A stretch of DNA of 64,000 bases from Drosophila pseudoobscura (taxonomy: Eukaryota; Arthropoda; Insecta; Diptera; Drosophilidae), in contig NC_046683.1 in assembly GCF_009870125.1 (NCBI RefSeq), forward strand, positions 66,417,869 through 66,481,868, in the 5' to 3' direction. Each line of letters begins with the position of its first letter. Position 1 is the first letter of the stretch. The translations under genes were made by a program, and so were the position numbers. The notes beneath the pieces are model-generated. The model ran no database searches. It had not been told where the DNA came from and worked only from the letters and a program-made list of their open reading frames with translations. This document shows, one piece after another, positions 50,597-62,000 of this stretch.

Positions 50597-53500
50597 ATGA
50601 GTAATTCTGAAGATGATACTCGAGACACACGCGGCCGTGACACACGTGAGAGAAAAAAGTTCTGGACTTACTATAGGGGCTCGAGCAAGTCGATGCCTCG
50701 AAAGACACAGCATCGGGAGCGTATGGCCTCAAAGAGAGTGCACGTTGAAGGAGAAGACCCGGAAAACGATGAAGACATAAAACAGGAGACAAAATGGAAT
50801 CTACGGACTTCTAGCACCGACGGAGAGGCTGCCATCTATCAACTGCATCCGGAGTCGGAGGAAAAAGTCCCCGAACACTATCCCTCAAGGGACAGCTTTT
50901 CGGTTTCTGGCTGGGATCGTCGGGATAAAATTACGCTCTATATGATTGCGGGCTATGTGCTGGGCATTCTTCTGGTGCTCATCTGGTACTATCAGCATCC
51001 GCGGCGAGCCAGTCTGGACCTCACCGAGAAGTGGCTGCTCATTGTCCTCCTGTTCCTTTTGATGATGATCCTTGGATACAGTCGAGCAGCGAGGTATTTA
51101 TCCACGGTATCCGTAATCCCAAAGCTACTCCCGATCTCCAATATCTTTCCCAGATGCGTTGTGGCATTGATCTTTCCCACTTTGGGCAGCCATCGAGGAC
51201 GAGCTCTTCTCATAGCATTGGCCTTTTTTGTGGCAGGCACTGGACCCGTGATGAACATCATTCGAAACATCGACATCATGGGCCACAGTATCTCCTGCGG
51301 CCAGAGCCGTTTGCGGCAGGCCCTCACTCCCATGCAGGATATCATGGGGCACCCCATCAATATCGTAGAGCACTCTGTTCAGGGGACCATCACGGAGGTG
51401 CGAAGGATCATGGAGAGTCTGGATAAGGTCTTGAAGCATCTGGAGGAACCAATCGCTGAGATTCGTAGGTGAATCTTGCTTCCAACGCTTTTCGATTGTA
51501 ATGTAATGTAATCACTTTTCAGATGCCAATTTCAAGTCCTGTGGCGAGTGGTTGCGCCTACAGCAGGGCACCTTTGAGCAGCAGATGGGCACACCGTATG
51601 ATCGCTGCCTTGGGGCAGGATCCGTCAGCACCCACGATTGCCAAACCAAATTCGGGGCCAAGCGGAAGGAGTGCAATGTCAAAGATCGTTTTGTTTGGTT
51701 CTGCGAGAATCTCAAGCCAATGGCCAGCTTTTTTGAGCGCAATGTCCAGCTGCATCACGAGATCTTTGAAGAGATCTTTCAACGTAGGTCTGGCCTCCTT
51801 TGAGTGATGATTCATCCTACTCGTTTCTCTCAGGTTCGAAGCAGAGTTTCATCAATATTCGAAAAATTTTTGAGGTGAGCATTACCTTCGTAGGCAAGCA
51901 AAAGATAAATGGAACGAATGACTCCTTGGGAAGGGACAGCGATGTGATACTCGAGCACGAGATCGGAAGAACCTTGGAGGCCCAGAGGCGTGCGTTTATC
52001 CTATTCTTTGTGTGCCTCGATCTGGTGGTTTTCATCCTCGTGTTTACTGTCATCCTGCGATCCATTTACTTTCGAATGCTGTATCTGGGAAACCACGACT
52101 TCAACAACGTGTATATAACGCACGCCTTCCACGTCTACGACAGGAGGAGTGAGCCATTCGGGGTTCTTCCACTGCGTTCGGTCGAAAACATCAAATTTGT
52201 GAAGGTGTGCTCCACATCTTGGCTTCCATTCAAAGGTTATCTGTTTGTATTTTTCCCGCAGATAACTTCCCTCCGTTTGCTGCCTGAAGAGCTCCAGATA
52301 ATGACACGTTCCATACTCTTCTTGTTTATCACTGGCATGCAGCTTTTTCTGATATGTTTCGTGGACTACTGTCTTTATACAATGCTGTCCATGATGTCCC
52401 ATCACGCACACCAAACGGCGGGTCTCAAACGTGAGTTTAGGCTAAGATATTTGTAGATGTACTGACCATTCCTATATGTATGCCCTTAAGCTCCTGCCTA
52501 CACGAGAATTGTGATCACCAAGGGTGGATTGATCGGAGATATACTCCGATCCCTGGTCCGTGCCTTCGAGCCCTATGCCAAGAACTTGGATGTGGGGACG
52601 GAAAAGTGTCTGCCAGTGCCAGGAGAGCCGAATATATTCCGCTACTACGAGGTATTAGTGCTCTGTGTCCTGGCCTGGCTTCTCTTAATCTGGGAGCCCT
52701 ACAGCCTTCGAGTGCGACATTGGGTCATGGCCCGTTTTTATCCAATCGATGCATATCGAAGAGTCAGGCACTTGCATCATCGCATAACGGAAGAGAGAAG
52801 TGAGTACAGAGATCTATTCATCTGTCTATCGAGTATACATAGATCTTCTATCATCTCTTATCCCCAGTGACTTTTCTTAAGAATTCCCGACGCAGAGCTC
52901 GTTCCATGTATATCTATTCAGACGGCAATCAATTTATGTATCTCTCTTGGCTTAGTTCTCTAAAGATCTGGTGGGTTTTCATCTCTAGAATATCTCTGAT
53001 CGCTCTCGCTAGCAGTTTGAAATCATTTTCAGGTGCCTTAGCGGTTGTCCTTCGTCTTTTATTTGCAAAACATGCGTTATCTGCACCAAAGCCTTGACCA
53101 CGTAAGTCTTTTATTCCATCCATCTGTGATCTTTCCGATCATTCTGTCTTCTTCTCGATCTTTCAGAATGGATCATATCTATTGTGAGACGCCCAATTGC
53201 AGAGGAGTCTATTGCCAAAGGTGTTTCATCGACTCGAATAGCCACTGCATTCTGTGCAATCCACCGAGCCTGTACTGGGACTACAGTGATGTAACGGAGA
53301 CTGAAGACTCTTCTGATGCTGTCGATGATAATGATGATGATCTTGTTGATGATAAGCATGTTGATATCAAGCATGTTGATATCGAGCATGTGGATGCTAA
53401 GCATGTTGATATTAAGCATGTTGAGGATAAGCATGTTGAGGATAAGCATGTGGATGCTAAGCATGTGGATGCTAAGCATGTGGATGCTAAGCATGTTGAG

Positions 53501-53713
53501 GATAAGCATGTGGATGCTAAGCATGTTAATGTCAAGCATGTTCATATCAAGCATGTGGATACTAAGCATGTTGATGATAAGCATGTCGATAATAATCATG
53601 TGGATGATAAGCATGTGGATAATAATCGTGTCGATAATAATCGTGTTGATAATTATCGTGTTGGTTCTGTTTCCGATGAACCGAAAAAGAGTATATATAA
53701 GAGTAGAATGTGA
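50597..53713 (+). CDS. DC-STAMP-domain RING protein (DCST1/sneaky family), likely sperm membrane protein
   Basis: Seven exons: 50597-51464, 51523-51783, 51834-52430, 52491-52799, 52868-52970, 53033-53101 and 53167-53713. Their introns are 50-68 nt and all phases agree, giving 917 residues. The charged N-terminus is followed by membrane segments near 112-132, 145-161, 185-196 and 203-222. A Cys-rich ectodomain lies in exon 2 and further spans in exons 3-4. The block YITHAFHVYDRRSEPFG fits the DC-STAMP domain. A C-terminal C4C4 RING finger includes GCPSSFICKTCVICTKA, with Cys 727/730, 742/747, 752/755 and 763/766, and lines up well with human DCST1. Drosophila sneaky and vertebrate DCST1/2 act in sperm at fertilisation, so testis expression is expected. 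Residues 796-900 are a pentapeptide repeat tail. The exon 5 donor could instead be GTATCT at 52938 (907 residues). Orthology to sneaky rather than a paralog is unproven. Confidence 0.87.
53345..53659 (+). repeat. 15-bp coding minisatellite, 21 copies (V-D-x-K-H)
   Basis: Twenty-one head-to-tail 15-bp units of the form GTTGATnnnAAGCAT encode V-(D/E)-x-K-H without any frame break. Variation sits mainly in the third residue (D, I, A, T, N), with VNVKH and VHIKH mid-array and K-H decaying to N-R toward the end. It forms almost all of the protein after the RING finger; 17 residues follow. Because the unit is a multiple of three and lacks stops in other frames, two frames on the opposite strand also appear open; those are shadows. 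Confidence 0.95.
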
Positions 53714-53777
53714 GGAATATTTATGATGATCTCTCTAAAAGAATATATATCTTTATAGCCTTTATAATCTTTATATA

Positions 53778-53965
53778 GGTTCTCTCCCAGTGCGGTTTAG
53801 CGGTTAAGAGTGGGTTCCGCCTCAGTCCTGTAAGCTAATGAAGCGAACCACCACTATTCTCGCTCTCTGTCCGGCTCCAGCTCTCTTCGGGAGAGCGTAC
53901 CGAGTATCGTGGTGTCGCGGCACGTGAGACTCCTGACAGACAACACTATACTGGTTGTTCCTTCC
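53778..53965 (+). other. Unidentified structured element with tRNA-Ser-like block
   Basis: Sixty-odd bases past the DCST stop the composition changes to balanced, strongly foldable DNA. CACCACTATTCTCG (53849-53862) pairs with CGAGTATCGTGGTG (53901-53914) at 12 of 14 positions. Inside that, GCTCTC (53880-53885) pairs with GAGAGC (53891-53896) around TTCGG; an alternative GCTCTC lies at 53862-53867. Upstream, AGCGGTTAAG matches the D-arm of class II tRNAs (Ser). This could be a tRNA-derived repeat, the end of a retroelement, or a small RNA gene. I do not recognise it, and its boundaries and strand are guesses. Confidence 0.4.
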
Positions 53966-55582
53966 TCTTTCATTCCTTCCTTCTGTTATTCGTTTCGTTC
54001 ATTCCCTTTCTGATCGAATCGCATTCATTTCAATGGTTCTGTCAAAGTTATTGCCAAAGTTTTCTTTTAATTTCGACAAAAAGGTATATACTGTGTGTTT
54101 ATTCCCGAATCCTACTTTATCCTTCAAGTAATTTTCTACTACATTAACTAATTCCGCTATCCCTAGCCCTAACCTTCTTCCTTCTTTAATCCCAAATAAC
54201 TTTTGGTATAATTTTCTAATTCAATTGGGAAAACAAACCCCAAACTTTCGTGGAGCGAGAGTTGGGAGGATATGTCGACCTGGGGGTCAGATCAGATCAG
54301 GTCGCAGTCGCAGTCGGTGTCAGTGTCGGAGGCGGTGTGGGGGTTAGGACTGGGGACGGGGGGTTTTGGGTCTGAGTTACGAGAGGGTTGCCAAAACAGC
54401 GTCCCCCCCTCGAAAGCGTGCAGATTTTACGAGCCGCCCTGCCAACTGAAAGTAAACTACAAATGTTTACACAACTCCTACACCTACCCCGGACAGTGGG
54501 GATGGGATCCCTATTACCATCCTCTCCTGTCGTATCGTATCCTCTAAAAGGCATGCAACACAGGAGGCGGGACCAGGAGGCGTACGTACTCCGTTGGATG
54601 GGCTTGTCTCCGGCTAAAGTTGTTGCAAAAATTGAAAAACTTTTGCCGTCTCTTCCTGTTTTTTTTTACGAGTATGATGATGATGAGGCCTTCGCCGCTC
54701 CTCGATGAAAATGCCTATTCCACAGGAGGCGGCACGCCTACACGCCTACACCCCATCCATCCAGCCCCTCCTCTACGTCGAAAGATCCCACCCAAGAAGT
54801 AGGGCAAATAAATATAAAATTCGGCGAAAAGTTTTCCACACGTCTGACTGCCAGACAGCCTTCCTCTCGTTCCTTCCGTTCCATCCGTTCCTGCCTTCCT
54901 GCCTGTCTTTCGGTAACAAGTTTCTGGCAAGTGAAATAGGGTTTCATTCTCAAGTGAGTTTGCGGAGGGAGTGCGAGAGGCAACTGTCGAGCTACTTAAG
55001 CCCCACAGATACAAATGTATCTTTTGCCTTTCAAACTCCAAACTGCAAGCACAATTTACAGAGGCATTAAGGCACTTCTCCATCTCCATCTCCAACTGCT
55101 TCTCCTTCAACGACTCCAGGCAGTGTGGCTTAAGGCAGTCTTAGGGGTCCTGGGCCTGGTCCTGGTCCTGCTGCTGCATGTGTGGAGGATTTGCATTTTG
55201 CTCGCCGTCTAATTGTGTGGAAAATTGTAAGAAAATAATACGCCCAAATGCAAATGCAAGACTCACTCACGTCCTCTCCTCTTGAATAAATATTTAAGCG
55301 ATTGCGAATCCCGAATTTCCATTCAATTGTCGAGGACTTTCAGTGGGGCTCTGCGGTTGTTTGAGGCGGCTCCGGGGTCTAATCAACGCCTCGCCTCGCC
55401 TCGCCTCGAACGCGTCTCGGATTACAAGCGTTTTCCGCACTCTGCGGTTTGGCAATTCTGTTAAAGATACAAAGCTCTGATACGCGACGGAACAATGCGA
55501 ATGCGAAATGTGAAATGTTGTGTGAGGTGAGAACAAAGCGCTCTGCTCCGCTTTGCTCTAAACCACAAAACGGGGCAAAGAA

Positions 55583-55615
<33 letters not shown>

Positions 55616-58600
55616 TGTGTGTAGCGAGAGGGAATGATTCGAGTGGCGAGTGGCGAGTGTGTGCAGCGATAAGGGGCACAAAGAGCCAATGAGTACGCGG
55701 AATTTGCATGCACACACACACAGTGCAGTGCAGTGGTATGTTGCTACAGGATAACATTGAAATAGTTACGGAATCCCTATATCCTCTGTACAGATTGCAA
55801 CCGGCATCACTGCGTGTGTGGCACTGTATGCTCCGTGTTCTGTGTGGCATCTAGTATCTCTGAAAAGCTAAACGCTAAACCGCACTTGCAACCGCCTCCG
55901 TCTCCGCCGCCTCCGCGAAAGGTAAACGAATCTCTATATTCCGCATTTCGCACATGCCAACAATTGTGGTGGGGTGGGGCGCGGGGCGTGTTGCGTGGGG
56001 CGAGGGGCGTGGGGCTGGCGGATTCTAATTGCAGGGCCACGCCCACGCAATGAGCACCAGGCACTTTTCAAATAAAGGAGGCAGGCTCCCACTGTACTCC
56101 TAATTACGACTTTAAAGGCCAACACACGGGCGCGGGACGCCAGAGAAAGAGCGAGAACGAGTGAGCGAGTCCTTGTCTGGTTTCTCATGAGTATATAGAC
56201 AGGGGGGGTATGGAAAGTGGAGGGGCTTTGATCACCGTATCGCGTGTCGATGCACATTTCCGTTTGCACGGGCACCCTTTTAAATGGGAATCAAGTGCAA
56301 TTTAATTGAAAGAAATGCATAAAAATGCATATTAAATGTGACATTTCGTAGCGGGTGGGTTTTCCTTTCCGGAAAAAAAACACAGTACATTTCCTTGCAG
56401 GTTTTCCCAGCAAGCTTTTCCTTTTCGAAATACTTTGGTGGCTGTTGAATGGCTGTTTTCCTGTTGGAAACAGTGCGCTCGATGGGCGGGTGGCGTCTTC
56501 CTGTTGGAAAATGCAATGGCAATGCAATGGCAATGGGGCTTCTATCATTAAAATGGCCTCAATTACTGTTGCACTTGCGAACGGAGGCGAACAAAGGTGA
56601 CGAAAGGTTGAAGTTCAAGAGATATTCATGGAGATGGTGGGTTTAAATTTAAGAACTACTAAGAGTCCTGAGAGTAGAATGCCCAAAAAGGGAAAGATTC
56701 CCAGAAGAGGGCTCTGGAAGAGGAATATGAGGCTTCTTTTGATAGATTTCCTTAAGCGTAAACTTCTGAGAATATATGAATATTCCCTACTCGAAACCTA
56801 CCCGTTTCCCTCTCTCCCTTGGACATCATATAATATTTTCAATAAACGAATCGAGTCCTCATGTCCAGCGGAGCTTATTGCTTCTCTGATGTCAGACAGC
56901 GAGACAAAAGGAGACCAACAGGAGACAAAAGCAGAAACGATATGAGGAAAGTGTAGACAAAAGAGAGTCCCCAGTCCCCAGTGCACAGAGGGGGAAATGG
57001 AGCTCAGCCAATACAAATGACAAACTTTTGTCGGGCACTGTACCCAATCAGAGGCAAAGAAAAGAGCAAAGACGAAGGACTCAACCTGCAGTTGCACTGC
57101 CACTTCGACTGGCACTCATACTTCCAATGGCTGGGGCAAAAGCACTCGAAGAAAACAAATTCCAACTTCTTGAGCACAGATGAGACACTCGATTCGGTCA
57201 TCGAGAGAGGGAGAGGTGGAGGGGGGAGGGAAAGCATGTGATATGGGGATTCGACTGCAGGAGACAATAAAGTTGCTTTCTCGGCAATTTCTCAGCCATT
57301 TGCCAGGAGGCGAGCCTCCCCTTGGCTTGAAAATATGATAGGAAGATGCCCTTCCCTGCCCTCCCTCCTGGATTGAGATATGATAGGAGCAGTGGATGAC
57401 ACTCGTGTCGGCCATAAGCAGTGCCCTGAACCAGGATCAACTTTACCCTCAATCTATATTTCTCTCTGTCTCTGTCTCCGTCTCCGTCTCCGCTTGTGTC
57501 TCCATCTCCGTCTGTGTCTCCGACTTGTCTGTTTGCTTTGTCGACTTTTGAAATTGGATTTGAAGGAACGATTGGAGGCTTCAGGCAGCTACCGAGCGAG
57601 GATTTGTGCTGCAAATTAGCTTCATTAATGGATGCGGATGGCGGCCCCAGTGGGGCAGGCAACCCAACCTATCGCCTGGTGGCACATTTTCCTGCATTTT
57701 ATTTTGCAGCTGCAGTCTCTGCATTTCGCTCAATCAGCGCTGAAATTTATTATGCTCCATAATCATTTGTCATCTTTTCCATTTTGTTCATTTTCCATTG
57801 CCATTTTCCATTTCCATTTCCCAGCGAGCATCTGCAACTGCATCTCCATTTCCATTTCCCGCATTTCCATTCCTGCCATTTGTCGCCCCGCAGCGAGCGC
57901 ATTAAAATTTTTCGCAACATTTTTCACGCATTCAGCATTCAGCATTCAAGCATTCAAACATTCGGAAAATGGGGCACGGGACACGCTCCATTTGCCCCGT
58001 TGGACACTAGGGGGGACGGTGACGAGGACGGGGGCTTAAGGTCATAAATATCCGGAATATTGTTAAGAATATAACAATCTCTCTCGCTGTCTCTGTCTCT
58101 GTGTCTGTGTCTCTCCTCCAGCACACTAATGTCACTTGCCCCATGCTCTCTCCCCCTCTCTCCATCTGTTCAGCTTTTGATACATTTTTATTGCATTCGA
58201 GCTGCGAAGGAGATTCCTGGCTTTTTTATGGCTCCACGGAAGAGGTCAACAGTAGTTCAATAAAACGATGCCCTCTGGCGGTGGCAGGACTAGATTTCAT
58301 ATAGATTTATCAAAGACAAATTCGAGTGCTTTTTCCTTTAGAATCCCTCAAGAAAATCCATTCATTTCTTGCTGGAATCATCTAGGGTTCATTCGAACCA
58401 TTTGAATCCATGGACAGCCCAGAATACACACAGTATTTCAACAATGGAAGCAAATTTCTCTCCTCTTTTTGTCCTTTTGTGCAACCAAATCCATAATTCA
58501 TGGATTCGCCAAATAAGAAAACGCCAGAGGAGAAAACCAAATGAAAACATTAACAACAATAAAATATGAGCAAGAGCAATGTAAATCGCTTTCCATAATT

Positions 58601-58999
58601 CATTCCGACTAGAGTTCTCCCGCCGTAGAATTCCACGGAACGCGTCGTAAACCCCAGACGAACGTACTGTACATCGATGCCAGCCCGAAGGTTGTCCAGG
58701 GGCATGAGGCATCGTAAAACTAATGAAATTTCAATTCGAATGTCGCGACAATGTATCCCTCCCACACTCGGGACGCGAGACTCTAGACTCGAGATTCCAG
58801 ACTCGACTCTCGAGAGGAATTCCACGAAATATTCGCGCACTTGCCACGCAAACGAAATTCATAAATTTCCTCCCAAGAGACAGTGAGAGAGAGAGGGAGA
58901 GGACACACACACACACACACACACCCATAGGATATGTGTATCGTAAAGTAAGGGATTTTTCCCACCAGTCAGCACCTACTTCTAGATAGAGATACATAG

Positions 59000-59022
59000 C
59001 CGGACCGGACCGGACCGGACCC
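59000..59022. repeat. ACCGG pentamer array
   Basis: Four tandem CCGGA/ACCGG units ending in ACCC. Short and non-coding. Confidence 0.85.
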
Positions 59023-62000
59023 GAGGAAGGGACAATGTTGGGCAACGGAAGCAGAGGTCCGTCCGGTTATCGACCAAAACGACAGGTGAATTTATGATGA
59101 AGTCATCTACGTTTCTTTTTGTCCAACTCAATCTGGGAGAGAGTACTGTGCAGGCGGTGGCTCATTCTCTAGGCAGCTCGCGTGTAAATTATGAAAACTG
59201 GCGATAAAAACGAAAGTAATTCAAAATTCTTCGACGTGTGTTTATAGCCACTCGCCCTGGCCCTCGCCCTGGCCCTCGAAAACGACACAAAAAAGGGACA
59301 CACACGCACACAGGGGGCTTGGCACACCTTTCGACTCCTTCTGCTGCTCACAACCGACTCTCACTCCTCTCTCTCCTGTTCAGAATTTACTCACAGATTT
59401 ATATCGCATGAATTTATGATCCTGTTAGCGCCACTGCACTTGCTTATCTGCCGTGCAGCATCATTGGTGGCAAGAGGCAGCTTGTTTATGGCCGTGCAGA
59501 TAGAATGAGTAAGTGTTATCCTCCCCCCTCCATCGTCCATCCATTGCTTACCTGATTTTCACTTTCCCTTGCTGTTGATTTAGTAGATTGTGCATTCCAC
59601 AGCGATCCAAGACTAGAAAGATAGAGATTCCATGGTGTTACATACGGGATATATGACATATAGACCTCGAATATCGGGTATCGTAATGTTGGTTGCCTCG
59701 ACAGAAGGCATTCAAGCATCTCTTGAACAGATCTCCTCGAGGGGTTCTTCTCTCCATAGAATGTGGGCATTCCCAGGGCCCAATCAACCAATCATCCACA
59801 CATCACACCTCTCCCTTTGCCTTACAATGAACGGTGACTGTTGAATGGCCCATGGGCCGTGAGTATTACCCAATATTCGTAGTACCACATAAAAATTGAA
59901 ACAATGACACGAGACACCACATGTGGCACGGCCCCGCCACAGAAATTCCAACAAACAAATGAGACACCAATTTCTGTACTTTTTCAAACGGAGAGGGGGT
60001 GGGGACGGGGACGGGTACGGGGGCGTGGGCGGGGGGGAAAAAGGCAGAAGGTGACAAGTCGAGCGGAGAAAAGTCAACAATAATAAAATATTTAAAGAGA
60101 GAGAGAGAGAGATGGGGAGAGGGGAGGGAGTGGGAGTGGGAGAGGAGGAAAAAAGCCCCAAAGGAAAATGAAGTCATCTTGGGCAAATAGACTCCGTACC
60201 CCCCGCCCCCGTACCCCCTCGCATATCGCACATCGCATATCGTATGGAAATGGAAACAAAGTCAAGTGTTAATTTGCGTGGGAAAATATATATTCGTGGC
60301 CCAAAATGTGGCGGCTAAAAGTTCTTTTGATAAAGATATTGTTGTTGGGGCACACTGTGGGGCACTGTAATTCCTTGAAAGCAAAAGTGTGTAATAGGTG
60401 GGGCAATCTGTTGTCGCCAGAGCCAGGCCAGAGCCAGAGCCAGAGCATAGCGGAGCGTGTGAAAGGTCAAAGTTTGCTCAAAAAATACAACAAAAATTAG
60501 CCAAAAAAAGAAGGAAAAAAGAAGGGTAATTTTCGTAGACTCAAATTAGAGAAAATCCCTCCATTAAAGTCGAAGGGAACTTCATGCCATTGCAAAAGTC
60601 GCTGGCAAAAGCCTCGGCGATGGAGACGGCGATGGCGATGGAGACGGAGACGGAGACCCCGGCAAAAGTTGACACCACAAAACATTAACTTTCAAGTACA
60701 TCAAACATTTTGTTGCCTGTTATCTCAGAGACAGCAACAGCAACAGCAACAAAGAGTTGCCACAAAAGGTGCCACCAACTTTACCCCAAAGTGCCAAAGG
60801 GAAAGGGGCAGGGCAGGGGGCAGGGGGCAGGGCACATGGACGGAACTGTGGAAGAATTGAAACTTTGTGCGTTGTTTCGTTTGGTTTGGTTTGTTGTCGC
60901 CACATCACCCATTACCATCATCATCATCATCATCATTGCTGGTGCTGCTGCTGCTGCTGCTGGGAGGTACGGCTATACCCTTTCTACAGGGTATTTCTGG
61001 TGGTTCATGAAATGCAGAAATGGATATAGCACGGCATACTCTTTTTGGAACTCTTTTTGGAGGGATAGTCACCAGACACCTTTATTTTGGGGCATAGACA
61101 AGTCGAAACACCAAAGATTTGATCGGTAAAAATTATATAGACTCTTGAAATGTTGATCTAATAATGTTTCTAGCCAGAAACATATTTAATTGGAAGATAT
61201 TTGAATGAAATCTCCTCATAGATTGTTCTTTTTGGTATTCAAATCCAAATATTTATACGCCTTTTGTAGGAAAAAATGCTCCAAAGTGACAAAATCCTTA
61301 GGGCTTTTCAAACCCTCATCTAAATAGTTTGATTTCGGTCTTATTTTATAAGGAAAATCGTTCGTTTACACATTATTGGGGTACTACATATCATATATCG
61401 GAGCCTCAAGGGTATCCACTGTTCCCCAAATGTACTACCCTTTCCCACTGTCTGTCTGTCTGCTGCCTGCTGTCTGCTGTTGTTATGCGAATGACATTTC
61501 CATGTAGTACAAAAGTTTCTCGACTGCTTCTCGTTTTTATTATTTGTTGATGGTGTTGTTGCTGTTGCTGTTGTTGCTGTTGCTGTTGTTGTTGCTCTTC
61601 CACTCAGTGTGGGAAAATGTATTTATTTTTATGATTGTTTAATGTTTTATTTTCCACCGTCACACAGAAAAAGTTGACACAACCGAAATGTCACAGGGAG
61701 GCAGAGTGGTGCAGAGGGGAGCAGAGGGGAGCACAGGAGGAAACGAAAGTTGTTCACTTTTTTGTCCAGGCTTCATCAAAGTTGCAGAACATTTTGTTGC
61801 TTGTGTTGGGGGGTTTTTGTCGAAAATGTTTTAATTACAGAAAATAAGCAGAGGAAAAAGATCCCCATCATCGACAGCATCTGTACGAGTATCTGTATCT
61901 GCATCTGCAACTACATCTGCATCATCTTGATCTTCTATTCCGATTCGAATTAATCAAATCATCATTCGAACGCCAGCGCAGATACCCCTTTGATCTGAGC

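Noticed and set aside
53111..53614. Long minus-strand frames across the KHV repeat
   Set aside because: A stop-free 15-bp tandem repeat keeps several frames open; the plus frame is fixed by RING cysteines and splice phases.
53778..53965. HDV-like ribozyme at a retrotransposon 5' end
   Set aside because: I could not lay out the nested P1/P2/P3 pairings, so only a structured element is claimed.
59516..59791. 91-codon minus-strand frame in plainer DNA
   Set aside because: Checked for transposase or reverse-transcriptase motifs; none seen.
31657..60285. Su(H)-type CGTGGGAA/TGTGGGAA sites near 31657, 44329, 47398 and 60278
   Set aside because: About eight matches to this degenerate 8-mer are expected by chance in a window this size, and the sites are not clustered.
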